From the NCBI GenBank assembly GCA_001770855.1, contig MESE01000052.1:39483-103482 (forward strand): a stretch of 64,000 bases of DNA. The letters are read 5' to 3'. The notes under the pieces are model-generated. The model made no database searches. It saw nothing but the letters and a program-made list of their open reading frames with translations, and was not told where the DNA came from. This document shows positions 1 to 9,557 of this stretch, piece after piece; position 1 is the stretch's first letter, and every line of letters starts with the position of its first letter. This DNA is from Burkholderiales bacterium RIFCSPLOWO2_02_FULL_57_36. Its GTDB lineage: Bacteria; Pseudomonadota; Gammaproteobacteria; Burkholderiales; Burkholderiaceae_D. The translations under genes were made by a program, and so were the position numbers.

Positions 1-294
1 GAAAAACCGCAGTTCGCCATTACGCTGCGCAACGACGAAGGCGGCCTGGTCATCGAGGCGTTGGCCGAGTGCCCTTTCAAGCAGGTCTACGACCTGATCG
101 GCCGGCTTAACCAGCAGGCCAATGCATCGCTTGCGCACGGTGCGGGGCCGGACGATCCGGTGGAGTACATGATGAGTGCGGCTGACATGAAGCTGATTGC
201 TGCGGCACTGGGCAACCTGCCGTTCAATCGCGTGCATTCGCTGCTGGAAAGCCTGCAGTCGCAATTGCACCTGAAAACGGCAAAGGGCGCATGA
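1..294 (+). CDS. C-terminal part of a small eCIS-locus protein of unknown function (5' end outside window)
   Basis: The reading frame is open from base 1 and ends at the TGA at 292-294, so 97 residues of a longer protein are visible. The TTG at 61 is inside this frame and is not needed as a start. The visible part looks soluble and mostly helical, with no membrane segment or recognisable motif. Its stop overlaps the next start as ATGA, so it is translationally coupled to the baseplate gene and belongs to the same operon. I do not recognise the family. Its position just before a baseplate J-like gene suggests a structural or assembly role in the injection system, which is inference from context only. 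Confidence 0.7.
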   Translation, partial: EKPQFAITLRNDEGGLVIEALAECPFKQVYDLIGRLNQQANASLAHGAGPDDPVEYMMSAADMKLIAAALGNLPFNRVHSLLESLQSQLHLKTAKGA

Positions 295-2780
295 CGTCGC
301 CGCTTTTCATCAGCAAGATCAAGCCCGATCAGGACGGGCTCGATTTCGATGCGCTCAAGCGGGCGGGTATCGCCTTGCTGCAGGATCTATGCGGGACGAT
401 CTGGACCGATTACAACGCACACGATCCCGGCGTCACCACGCTCGAACAGCTTTGCTATGCATTGACGGAGCTGGCGTATCGCTCGGATTTCGAACCGGAG
501 GATTATCTGGCCGGAAGCGGCGGGCAGATCGACATGGCGCGCCATGCGCTGTATCTGCCGAATGAAATTTTCCCGAGCGAAGCGGTCACGGAAGACGATT
601 TCCGCAAAGTGCTGTATGACCGGATTCCCGAGATTGAAGACGTGTGGATCGAAGATGTCGTGACACCTTCAGGGAAAACGTCGTGCGGCGGATTGATCAC
701 GGTGTTTCTCAAACTGGGAGATCCTTTCACGGCAGAGGGATCGAGCGTGGGACGGACGAGCCTTGAAACGCGCATCAAGCAGCAGGTGTCGGACTTGTTT
801 GCGCAACACAGGAGCATTTGCCAGGACATCGATGAAATCCGGATCGTCGGCACCGTGCCTTTCTTTCTGACCGGCGACATTGAAATTCACAGCATGCGCG
901 ATCCGGCCGCAATTTATGCCGACATATTTTTCCAGTGCGCGCATCAGGTGATTTCCGGATTCCAGGTGGAACGTTACGAGGACGTGATCGCGCAGGGTGC
1001 GAGTCTGGAGCAACTGTTCACCGGCCCGATTACGGAGCACGGGTTTATCGCCGGCGCGGTAGGTGCAGATGCGCGTGAGGCGATTCCGGTGGTGCGGCTG
1101 ATCGGCCTGATACGTGGGATCGACGGTGTGCGGCAGGTGCATCGCCTGGGGATCTGCGATGCGCAGGGCAACCCCGCCGGCACCAAGGCGCAGGATGGGA
1201 AAATGGTTCCGCGTCTCCAGTTCCCCGAGACGGAACAACAGAAGGAATTTTTGAGTCTGCATTTCACCCACACCGCGAAAGCGCAACGCGGATCGGATGA
1301 TTCAGGCGCCCAATTGCAGGCGGAAAAGGCCGCCGCGCTGGTCGATGACGCACGCATCGAGCTCAAGAAGCTGCAGTTCGAATCGAATGCCGGCCGTCAC
1401 CGTTCGCAATCGATGGAGCAGGTGGTCGTCGCGCCGCGCGGCATCCCTCGCCAGTTGGCGGAATATCATTCGATCCAGCATCATTTCCCGGCAATCTATG
1501 GCATCAATCAATACGGCATGCCGGCCACAGCCGCACCGCACGAGCTTGCGCGCGCAAAGCAGCTGAAAGCTTACCTGTATGTATTTGAACAGTTGATGGC
1601 GAATTACCTGAAAAATGTTCAAGAAATTCCGCAACTGCTTTCGGTCGATGCGGATCTGAAGCAATCGTATTTTTCGCAACGGATCACCAACCAGATGTTG
1701 CCCAACATCGAGCCGCTCTACGTTCCCGGCATGGAAACGGCACTGGACGATATCCGCGCTCAGTTCGACCCATTCGAGGACCGGCGCAGCCGGGTTCTGG
1801 ATACGCTGCTGGCCATGTACGGAGAGGAATTCACTCAGCAAACCCTGCGCAAATTCAACTATTACCATCATCGTCATTCGCACGGATGGCTGCTTGAAAA
1901 CAAGTTGGCCTTCCTGGTGCGAATCGCGCCCCTGAACCAGCAGCGTGTGGCTGCGTTCCATTATGCCGAACCGGCCTGGGATACCGATAACGTCTCCGGT
2001 GCGCAGCGAAAAATCAGCGTGCTTCTGGGTTTGCATGAGCAACACGGATGCCGCTCGCTATGCGACGTACTGCTCAAACGCGGACTCAAGCTGGTGCCGG
2101 ACGCCAATGCGAACGATGCCACGCTGAGCAGGCTGCATGCGCGGTTGACAGCCGAAGTCGCTGCCTCGCGGCAGCCCGAGCTGCATACCATGCCCGAGTC
2201 GCTGTTCCGAAAAGGTTTCGGTGCCGACAGCTATGTGATCGAGCGCCAGGGAACCGAAGCGGCGGTCTACTTTCAAGCGCCGTCGCGCCAGCAGAAGCTG
2301 GCGCTCGGAACACACGCGCGATATGAAGATGCGGCGCGCCAGGTGCAGGAGTTGCGAGAGTCGATCCGCGCGCTGAACATGGCGTGCGAGGGATTCCATG
2401 TGGTCGAGCATGTGCTGCTGCGGCCGCGCCGGCCAGACAGTGCCGAACATGCTGAGGCAAAGACATCGCACGATTTTTATGCATTCCGCGTCAGCGTCAT
2501 ATTTCCTTCGTGGACTGCCCGCTTCGGCGATCGGGAGTTCCGCAAGCTGGCGCAGGAAACCGTGTGCCACAACTTGCCGGCACACGTCTATCCGGAATTT
2601 CATTGGCTCGATTTTGTGCCGATGCAGGACTTCGAGGGACGCTTCCGCCACTGGCTGGACGTGCTGCGCAAGCCGATCGGCGGCGAGCGATCGATTACCG
2701 AACTTGACCATGCCTCCGCTCGGCTGGTCAAGTTCCTGCAGCGGCATCGCAAGAGCGCCGTAAAAACCCATTGGGTGTGA
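291..2780 (+). CDS. eCIS baseplate J-like protein
   Basis: 829 residues, starting at an ATG that overlaps the previous stop. Near residues 35-60 it has a DYNAHDPGVTTLEQLCYALT stretch, the form of the 'DPG-T-L-E' signature seen in baseplate wedge J proteins of contractile phage tails and of eCIS (Afp11/Afp12-like). No signal peptide or membrane segment is visible, as expected for a cytoplasmically assembled particle. Known J-like wedge proteins form the baseplate ring that triggers sheath contraction. The gene sits directly upstream of the tape-measure gene with a 4-base gap, which fits an eCIS operon. The subfamily assignment is by motif and context, and the middle and C-terminal domains could not be matched to named folds. 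Confidence 0.8.
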   Translation: MTSPLFISKIKPDQDGLDFDALKRAGIALLQDLCGTIWTDYNAHDPGVTTLEQLCYALTELAYRSDFEPEDYLAGSGGQIDMARHALYLPNEIFPSEAVTEDDFRKVLYDRIPEIEDVWIEDVVTPSGKTSCGGLITVFLKLGDPFTAEGSSVGRTSLETRIKQQVSDLFAQHRSICQDIDEIRIVGTVPFFLTGDIEIHSMRDPAAIYADIFFQCAHQVISGFQVERYEDVIAQGASLEQLFTGPITEHGFIAGAVGADAREAIPVVRLIGLIRGIDGVRQVHRLGICDAQGNPAGTKAQDGKMVPRLQFPETEQQKEFLSLHFTHTAKAQRGSDDSGAQLQAEKAAALVDDARIELKKLQFESNAGRHRSQSMEQVVVAPRGIPRQLAEYHSIQHHFPAIYGINQYGMPATAAPHELARAKQLKAYLYVFEQLMANYLKNVQEIPQLLSVDADLKQSYFSQRITNQMLPNIEPLYVPGMETALDDIRAQFDPFEDRRSRVLDTLLAMYGEEFTQQTLRKFNYYHHRHSHGWLLENKLAFLVRIAPLNQQRVAAFHYAEPAWDTDNVSGAQRKISVLLGLHEQHGCRSLCDVLLKRGLKLVPDANANDATLSRLHARLTAEVAASRQPELHTMPESLFRKGFGADSYVIERQGTEAAVYFQAPSRQQKLALGTHARYEDAARQVQELRESIRALNMACEGFHVVEHVLLRPRRPDSAEHAEAKTSHDFYAFRVSVIFPSWTARFGDREFRKLAQETVCHNLPAHVYPEFHWLDFVPMQDFEGRFRHWLDVLRKPIGGERSITELDHASARLVKFLQRHRKSAVKTHWV

Positions 2781-2784
2781 CGAG

Positions 2785-5700
2785 ATGAACACACCACACC
2801 GCATAGATGAACTCATCGTCGATCTGTCGTTCCAGCGCGATACGGGCGCCGATGTGCCGGTTGACGAAGACCTGCTGCGCGGGTTGGTGATCGACAAATT
2901 ATTGCCGGCGCTTGACCAGGTTCTTTCACAGCATGCGGACGGTGGGGGTGTTTGGCAAATCGATACGCTGGAAATCGACTTGGGGGACATCCCGGAGGAA
3001 GAGCTGGATTCCGAATTGCCGCTGCGCTTGCAGGACCGGGTCCGGAGCGCGCTCGCCGACCTGTTGCGCGGTTCGCCGCAATCCGCGGCCGGCACCGGTC
3101 TGCGGACAATACCGCGTGCGACGGCAGACGCCGATTTTCTGAAACGCTATTTACGGGACGGCGGTATCGTCTCGCGCGTCGCACCGGATGCACTTGCGCC
3201 GCATGAAGCGGCACTGGACCGGCTGCTTGAAGGCGCCACGTCCGAGTTGTTGTCCCTTCTGCGGCATGCACCGATGCGGCCGGTATTCGCCAGGCGGCTG
3301 GCGCAACAGTTTCCGCAGCGGCAGTTGCATGCATTGCTGCGAACCCTGGTGCCCGTATCCGACGCGGATCAACTGTTGCAGTTGATCGAGCGCTTTGAGC
3401 AAATGCTTGTCCGATCCGAAGGCGATGGCGCGGCTCATCGGAACATGCTGCGCGTGCTGTGGCAACACGTGCTGGAGCTGGCATTGCGTGACGGTACAGC
3501 CGTGCCGGAACTTGCCGCGTTTGCATCGAGTATGCAAACGCCAATTCCGCCCAGCCTGCGTTCTGCCGCAGCGCAATTGAGGCCGGCGGCAGAAACGCCC
3601 GTTGCCGGATTAGCCGCGCAACTATTGAACCGGCTTGCCCTTGGTGCGACGACGGCTCCTGTCGTTGCAGCTGAAGAAGCTGTCGTTACTCCGCGTCCCG
3701 AGATGCTTGCTCTTGCGGAGGATGAGGCTACAGTGCACAAGCTGACCCAAGCGCTATTGCAGGCCGATGCAGGGTTGTCTGCGCAATGGCGGCATCTGCT
3801 TTCTACCCGCCCGGCGCTGTGGCGCGAAGCCTTGTCCCGGATCGGCGCGAATGCCGATGCGTGGAGGCGCATTGCAGCGGTATTTCCCGCATCGTTGCTT
3901 GACGAGATCGCGGCATTGCAGGACCCGGATACTTCAGCTGCGGCAGCGGATCGCAGTATCAATGCAAGCGTGATGCCGGCGGACAGGCTGCACGAGGCGC
4001 GCATGGCGATCGCGCAAGCAGCGGCACGCGACGACCATGCCGCAGCCAATGGCAACTTGTCGACGGTTCCAGCAACCAGCCGCACCGTGATACCGGTTGC
4101 TGTGCCAGGCGACGATTCATACCGGCCACCCGGCCCGGTTCCGGCCACCGGTGCCGCCATTGAACAGAGCGACAGCGACGTGGCGGCGGCGCTCGACTTG
4201 CCGTCGCAACAGCAAGCGGCCTGGTTGAAGCAATGGTTGGTGCAGGTACGGGCAGGTGAGCGCCGAGTGAACGCGCATCGATGGACGGTGGACCGGCTCC
4301 AGCGCCTGATCAATGCGGTGGCGGCACTGGAAAGCGCCGGCATCGCAGGCCGGCATGCGCCGATGCTGCAATCGATCGCGTTGCAGGCGCCGCGCGCGCG
4401 TGACCAGCAACGCTACTTCGCGCTGGTGCTGGAACAATTGGTGCGCGGTGTGCTGCTCGATCTGGACAAGATTGTGGCGCAGTGCAATACGTCCGGTGAA
4501 CATCGCGCTATGTCCACGATGCAAGAAAGGACCGGCAGCACAGCCGATACACCGCCGGGCATAGCCGCCACGGTGAACGCAGGACCGGCCGATCGTGTCG
4601 GGACACTGCGCATCGCAATCATCGAGGCATTGACCAAAGGCGATACGGCATTGCTGGCGTTGTATCGGACAAAGGTGCGTTCACGGCATACCGCGCAAGC
4701 GACCGGTTTGTCCGGCAATGCGGATGACCTGTATCAATTGATCGCCGCATTGGCGAACGAGCATGCCGGCGCAGGCCGAACCGACCGCAGCATGCTGTTG
4801 CGCGCCATCGTTACTCATGCTCAATGCAGTATCGATGCCGAGCGCTACCTGCGCTACGTACTGGAAGATTTGGCGCACGAGCGCGACATCGATTTCGATG
4901 CGATCGATGCGCGGGCAACTCTGGATCCGCTGCCGGCACCGGTTGAGCCGAAAGACGAGCCAGCGCTCGGTCGAACAGGTATGGCAGCTTTGCCGCCAAC
5001 CGATTCGAGCCGTTTGAAAATCGAACCGGCACATGCTGCAGACGAGATCCGCGAACGTGTGGCGCAGGCATTGTCGAGTGCAAATGCGGCGAGCCTGTAC
5101 CCGGAATGGGAAAGATTGCTGCGCACGCATGCGCCGGTGTTGCGCCAGGCATTGCATCAAATCGGCGCTCGGATCGGCGTATGGCGGAAAGTTGCAGCAA
5201 CATTTCCGGCATCGTTGCTTGACGAGATGACGGCATTGCTTGCACCGGAAGCGGCATCGGCACTGCGGTCGCTGATAACGCGCGACGCATTCTTCGAATC
5301 GGCTGGCGGTGCTGCGAGGCACGGCGACTTGCAGCAATGGGAGCAACAATTATGGAGCGCCAGCTTCATGCATCTGCTCGATTTGCAACGGCCGCAATTC
5401 AACGCTCGTGATTACGTCATGGCGCTGTTGAGCGCGATGGCCGGCTCGGATCAGGTACGCTATCGCCGGCTTGCGCTTGAGTGGAAGCAAGAATTGCTTG
5501 CGGATCCAGCAGCCGGCATGCGCCTGGCTGCGCTCGTGAACGCACTTTCGGTATTTGCGGACAAGACACCGGTTCAGGCGGTCGTTTCAACCAGCGGCGC
5601 AGAGACATCGCCGGAGGCACAGGACCACGATTCATACCGGCCATCCGGCCCGGTTTCGGCCACCGGTGCCGCCGTTGACCAGAGCGACAGTGACGTTGCG

Positions 5701-8175
5701 GCGGCGCTCGACCTGCCGCCGCAACAGCAAGCGGCTTGGTTGAAGCAATGGCTGGTGCAGGTGCGGGCAGGTGAACGCAGCGCGGCCGCGAACCGATTGA
5801 CGGTCGAGCAACTCCAGCGCCTGATCAATGCGGTGGCGGCACTGGAAAGCGCCGGCATCGCAGGCCGGCATACGTCGATGCTGCAATCGATCGCGTTGCA
5901 GGCGCCGCGCGCGCGCGACCAGCAACGCTACTTCGCGCTGGTGCTGGAACAATTGGTGCACGGCGCGCTACTCGATCTGGACGAGATTGTGGCGCAGTGC
6001 AATGCGTCCGGCGAAGATCGCGATACGTCCGCGGCACATGAGACAGCCGTCAATCCAGCCGATCAGTCCGGCCGATCCGGAGCTGCAATTTTATCGGCGT
6101 TCGACACGAGCCGCTTCGAAGCCGGCCAGATTCATTCTGATGACGCGACGAGTATCCGCAAACGTGTGCTACAGGCGCTGTCGAGTGCAAATGCGGCGAG
6201 CCTGTATCCGGATTGGGAAAGATTGCTGAGAACGCATGCGCCGGCATTACGCCAGGCATTGCATCAGATCGGCGCTCAGATCGATGTGTGGCAGCGTATT
6301 GCGGAGACTTTCCCGGCATCGTTGCTCGATGAATTGACGGCATTGCTTGCGCCGGAAGCAGCATCGGCGCTGCGGCCGCTGATGGTCCGGCCAGCGTGGT
6401 TGAAGGCAGTGCATGCTGCGGCTGGGCCGGATGCACATAGTGATTCAGTGCAGCAACTGTGGGTCGCAAGCTTCATGCATTTGTTGAGAATGAAGACGGC
6501 CGCGTTCGATGCCGGCCACTACACCAATGTGTTGCTCGACCGGATGGCGGGCCAGGCCGCTGCGCAACGCCGCACAATGGCTTCTGCCTGGCTGGATGCG
6601 ATATCCGCGCAGGCGAGCGCTGCGGACGAATCTTCCGATGCCGTTGCGCGCGCGCTGTCGGAACGGCTTGCATTGCCTGAGCCATCTGCATCTGTATCCG
6701 TCGCGGCAACGAATCGCAGTACCGATGCAAGCGTGAAGTCGGCGGACGGACTGCACGAGATGAAAAAGGCGATTGCGAATGCGGTGGCGCATGAGGATCA
6801 TGCGGCACTCAAATCCTTGCTGCAAAGCTTGCCGCCTGCCGGACCAGCCTTGGAATTGCCGGGCATGAACGGTGACGCAGTTATCCTGCATTGGCTGATC
6901 AACTCGTTCGTGGCGGCCGCAGCCGGCGGCGCCGACCGCAGCACGCTGCTGCAGGCGATTGCGTCCCATGTCGCACGCAGCCGCAATCAGACGCGTTATC
7001 TTTTGCATGTGCTTGCGGACCTTGTGCATGACCGGGTAATCGATCTTGATGCCATCGACGAACTGTGCGTCGAGCCGACGAATGAGTCCGTGCGGCCGGA
7101 GACGGTGCAAGCAGCCGCAGGACCTGCGCCGGAGCGCGCATTGCAAGTCGGACAGAGTGCCGGACCGCAGTCGTTCGCCGCACCGGCGCGCCACGGCTTC
7201 TGGCTGGCGCAAGCGCTTGCGGCACATCCGCCGGCGGTACGCGCGGCCTTGTCGCCGATGTTGCACGAAGCCGGAACAGCTTCTTCTGTCGACCAATTGC
7301 CGCGAACGCTATTGCGCAAGCTCGTGACTTTGCTCGCCGGTGCGGACGAAAGAGCGACGCAGCGCCATGCATGGGATATCGCCGATATTTTTGCGCAATG
7401 CCATCCCGGTGTGAGCGGCGAGCGTATCGACGAATTGAAATGGCAATTCCTGTTTGCATGGCTATTCGAGCAACGACGGCGTTTCGAGCCGTCACGTTTT
7501 TCGCATGCGCTGGCGGATTATTTGACCAGCCGCACCGGTATTGCGCCGACTTCCGACATGCGCGATTTGATGCGGCGCCGCCTCGGGATCGAACCTCTGG
7601 CGCCGGATGAGTTACCGGAACTTCTGAATGCGGCTGCACCTTACCTGATGCCGGAGACCGTCATCGACGAAGCGGAGCAAATCTACGTCGGCAACGCGGG
7701 TCAGGTACTGGCGGCGCCCTATATGCCGCGCTTGTTCGCGATGCTGAACCTGACTGAAGGCGGCCGCTTCAAGAACGGCGAGGCGGCGGAACGCGCGGTT
7801 CATCTGCTGCAATTCATGACAAGCGGCCAATCGGACTGCCCCGAATATCAACTGGGTTTGAACAAGATCCTGTGCGGGGTAAAGGCCAGCCAGCCGATCG
7901 TGCGCGAAATCGAGATCGAAGCGCATGAAAAGGACGTCGTGGAAGCGCTGATCAAAGCCATGATCGAACACTGGAAGGTCATCGGCAACACGTCGATCGA
8001 CGGCTTGCGGGAATCGTTCCTGCAACGCCCCGGATCACTGCACATGAAGGACGATGCATGGTATTTGACGGTGCAAGCCGGCGCATTCGACATGCTGCTC
8101 GATCGTCTGCCGTGGTCTTTTTCGATTATCAAGCATCCATGGATGGAAAGGGCAGTGCATGTCACTTGGCGCTAA
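2785..8175 (+). CDS. eCIS tape-measure protein, 1796 residues with internal duplications
   Basis: The first 110 residues (HRIDELIVDLSF, then a W-Q-I-D-T-L-E-I-D-L-G-D block and a helical L-R-L-Q-D-R-V-R stretch) match the N-terminus typical of contractile injection system tape-measure proteins (CIS_TMP family). The rest is Ala/Leu/Gln-rich and helical, with Pro/Ala-rich linkers. Tape-measure proteins set the length of the inner tube and occupy its lumen, and 1796 residues is in the large range usual for eCIS. Two segments of the gene are duplicated: about 388 bases at an offset of 1515 and about 228 bases at an offset of 1107. A third, more diverged relative of the second motif lies near residues 315-375. 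The gene overlaps the following ATPase gene by 17 bases. Confidence 0.88.
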   Translation: MNTPHRIDELIVDLSFQRDTGADVPVDEDLLRGLVIDKLLPALDQVLSQHADGGGVWQIDTLEIDLGDIPEEELDSELPLRLQDRVRSALADLLRGSPQSAAGTGLRTIPRATADADFLKRYLRDGGIVSRVAPDALAPHEAALDRLLEGATSELLSLLRHAPMRPVFARRLAQQFPQRQLHALLRTLVPVSDADQLLQLIERFEQMLVRSEGDGAAHRNMLRVLWQHVLELALRDGTAVPELAAFASSMQTPIPPSLRSAAAQLRPAAETPVAGLAAQLLNRLALGATTAPVVAAEEAVVTPRPEMLALAEDEATVHKLTQALLQADAGLSAQWRHLLSTRPALWREALSRIGANADAWRRIAAVFPASLLDEIAALQDPDTSAAAADRSINASVMPADRLHEARMAIAQAAARDDHAAANGNLSTVPATSRTVIPVAVPGDDSYRPPGPVPATGAAIEQSDSDVAAALDLPSQQQAAWLKQWLVQVRAGERRVNAHRWTVDRLQRLINAVAALESAGIAGRHAPMLQSIALQAPRARDQQRYFALVLEQLVRGVLLDLDKIVAQCNTSGEHRAMSTMQERTGSTADTPPGIAATVNAGPADRVGTLRIAIIEALTKGDTALLALYRTKVRSRHTAQATGLSGNADDLYQLIAALANEHAGAGRTDRSMLLRAIVTHAQCSIDAERYLRYVLEDLAHERDIDFDAIDARATLDPLPAPVEPKDEPALGRTGMAALPPTDSSRLKIEPAHAADEIRERVAQALSSANAASLYPEWERLLRTHAPVLRQALHQIGARIGVWRKVAATFPASLLDEMTALLAPEAASALRSLITRDAFFESAGGAARHGDLQQWEQQLWSASFMHLLDLQRPQFNARDYVMALLSAMAGSDQVRYRRLALEWKQELLADPAAGMRLAALVNALSVFADKTPVQAVVSTSGAETSPEAQDHDSYRPSGPVSATGAAVDQSDSDVAAALDLPPQQQAAWLKQWLVQVRAGERSAAANRLTVEQLQRLINAVAALESAGIAGRHTSMLQSIALQAPRARDQQRYFALVLEQLVHGALLDLDEIVAQCNASGEDRDTSAAHETAVNPADQSGRSGAAILSAFDTSRFEAGQIHSDDATSIRKRVLQALSSANAASLYPDWERLLRTHAPALRQALHQIGAQIDVWQRIAETFPASLLDELTALLAPEAASALRPLMVRPAWLKAVHAAAGPDAHSDSVQQLWVASFMHLLRMKTAAFDAGHYTNVLLDRMAGQAAAQRRTMASAWLDAISAQASAADESSDAVARALSERLALPEPSASVSVAATNRSTDASVKSADGLHEMKKAIANAVAHEDHAALKSLLQSLPPAGPALELPGMNGDAVILHWLINSFVAAAAGGADRSTLLQAIASHVARSRNQTRYLLHVLADLVHDRVIDLDAIDELCVEPTNESVRPETVQAAAGPAPERALQVGQSAGPQSFAAPARHGFWLAQALAAHPPAVRAALSPMLHEAGTASSVDQLPRTLLRKLVTLLAGADERATQRHAWDIADIFAQCHPGVSGERIDELKWQFLFAWLFEQRRRFEPSRFSHALADYLTSRTGIAPTSDMRDLMRRRLGIEPLAPDELPELLNAAAPYLMPETVIDEAEQIYVGNAGQVLAAPYMPRLFAMLNLTEGGRFKNGEAAERAVHLLQFMTSGQSDCPEYQLGLNKILCGVKASQPIVREIEIEAHEKDVVEALIKAMIEHWKVIGNTSIDGLRESFLQRPGSLHMKDDAWYLTVQAGAFDMLLDRLPWSFSIIKHPWMERAVHVTWR
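4113..4500 (+). repeat. Intragenic duplication A, copy 1 (tape-measure gene)
   Basis: Near-identical at the base level to 5628-6015 at a constant offset of 1515 bases (505 codons). It encodes the AALDLP...QQQAAWLKQWLVQVRAGER...AVAALESAGIAGRH unit, about 129 residues. Confidence 0.9.
5053..5280 (+). repeat. Intragenic duplication B, copy 1 (tape-measure gene)
   Basis: Similar to 6160-6387 at an offset of 1107 bases. It encodes the QALSSANAASLYPEWERLL...FPASLLDE unit. A more diverged third relative lies at about 3735-3930. Confidence 0.85.
5628..6015 (+). repeat. Intragenic duplication A, copy 2 (tape-measure gene)
   Basis: Second copy of the unit at 4113-4500, in the same frame. The few differences are mostly synonymous or conservative, which suggests recent duplication or gene conversion. 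Confidence 0.9.
6160..6387 (+). repeat. Intragenic duplication B, copy 2 (tape-measure gene)
   Basis: Second copy of the unit at 5053-5280. A and B units alternate (A-B-A-B), so the ancestral event probably duplicated a block of about 1.1-1.5 kb that later diverged between the conserved parts. Confidence 0.85.
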
Positions 8176-9550
8176 CAATATGTCGATGCCGGACGGGGCA
8201 GTCACGAATGATCTGACGGCGAACGCGCGCAGCCTGGAACGCGAAGTCGCATGGTTCGGCGAGGTGCTGTCGACGCGCTTCAATGCCTATTTCGCGCAAG
8301 GCGGCGCGCAGCAGGACATCCGCAGCCATGCGCCGCCGGACTTGAATGGCGACCCATCGGTGTTTGCCCGCACCGTGCAAGAGTGCGGCATGGGATTCGA
8401 TGAGCGGATCGTGCTGATCCTGACGCTGATTCCGCATATACGGCCGCAGGCGCTCGATCTTTTTTTTACCAGCAACAAGAACATCGAACGCGGATTTACC
8501 GAGTTCGGCGGATGGAAAGGCAAGTCGCACGGCGGCATGCTGCCGACCTGCGAAACCGCCGCCTTTGTGATTGCCGGTGACGATTTGAATCGGCGTTTCG
8601 AAGTGGCGCGCTTGTTCGAACCCGGTCACTTCTTCGCGCGGCGCGGCATCATCAGGGTTGAAACCCAGACCGGGGGCGAACCGTTCTTCGGCTCGGCGCT
8701 GATCATGGAAACCGATTACCTGAATCGGTTTACCACCGGCCAGCACCACAAGCCCGACTATGGCGCCGGCTTCCCGGCGAAGTTGATCACGACGCCGCTG
8801 GCGTGGTCCGACCTGGTGGTGACGCCGGAAGTGATGGACGAGATCGAGAACGTCAAGGCATGGCTGAAACAGGGGCAGGAATTGATGCGCCATTGGGGCC
8901 TGGACAAAGCCGTCAAGCCCGGCTTCCGCACCTTGTTTTACGGACCGCCAGGCACCGGAAAGACGCTGACCGCGACCCTGCTGGGCAAGGCGGCCGAGGT
9001 CGACGTTTATCGAATCGACCTGTCGATGGTGGTGTCGAAATACATCGGCGAGACCGAAAAAAATCTGGCCAACGTATTCGACCAGGCACAGAACAAGAAC
9101 TGGATCCTGTTCTTCGATGAAGCCGATGCGCTGTTCGGCAAACGCACCGAGGGCAGCACATCCAACGACCGTCATGCCAACCAGGAAATCTCCTATCTTC
9201 TGCAGCGGGTCGAGGATTTTCCCGGCGTCGTGATCCTGGCCACCAATCTCAAGACCAATATCGATGAAGCGTTTGCGAGGCGCTTCCAGACCTCGATCTA
9301 TTTTCCGATTCCCGATGCATTGCAGCGCCGGCGGTTGTGGCAGCACTTGTTTCCGGATCAAAGCAGGCTGGATGCATCAGTCGATCTTGATGAACTGGCG
9401 GAAAACCATGTTCTGTCCGGCGGCGCGCTCGCCAACGTGGCGCGCTACGCGGCGATCCGCGCTTCGCGCATGCAGCGCGAAAAAATTGCGGCCGACGATC
9501 TGCTTCGGGCCATCAAGAAAGAATTCCTGAAAGAAGGACGAACGCTGTAG
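8159..9550 (+). CDS. eCIS AAA+ ATPase (Afp15/PVC15-like)
   Basis: 463 residues. The AAA+ module is in the C-terminal half: Walker A GPPGTGKT at residues 262-269, Walker B with D320-E321 (LFFDEADALFG), then a sensor-1 region (ILATN) and an RRF motif typical of Cdc48/FtsH-like ATPases. The N-terminal 240 residues match no family I can name and may bind the particle. An AAA+ ATPase follows the tape-measure gene in most eCIS loci and is thought to act in assembly or cargo loading. The ATG at 8159 is preferred because GGAAAGG lies at a good distance upstream and the overlap with the preceding gene implies coupling. An in-frame ATG at 8180 is the alternative. Confidence 0.92.
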   Translation: MSLGANNMSMPDGAVTNDLTANARSLEREVAWFGEVLSTRFNAYFAQGGAQQDIRSHAPPDLNGDPSVFARTVQECGMGFDERIVLILTLIPHIRPQALDLFFTSNKNIERGFTEFGGWKGKSHGGMLPTCETAAFVIAGDDLNRRFEVARLFEPGHFFARRGIIRVETQTGGEPFFGSALIMETDYLNRFTTGQHHKPDYGAGFPAKLITTPLAWSDLVVTPEVMDEIENVKAWLKQGQELMRHWGLDKAVKPGFRTLFYGPPGTGKTLTATLLGKAAEVDVYRIDLSMVVSKYIGETEKNLANVFDQAQNKNWILFFDEADALFGKRTEGSTSNDRHANQEISYLLQRVEDFPGVVILATNLKTNIDEAFARRFQTSIYFPIPDALQRRRLWQHLFPDQSRLDASVDLDELAENHVLSGGALANVARYAAIRASRMQREKIAADDLLRAIKKEFLKEGRTL

Positions 9551-9557
9551 ACCGACT

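Noticed and set aside
1302..2045. Long minus-strand frames inside the baseplate gene, and similar long antisense frames throughout the eCIS region
   Set aside because: They mirror the codon pattern of the GC-rich gene on the other strand, lack ribosome-binding sites and show no domain motifs.
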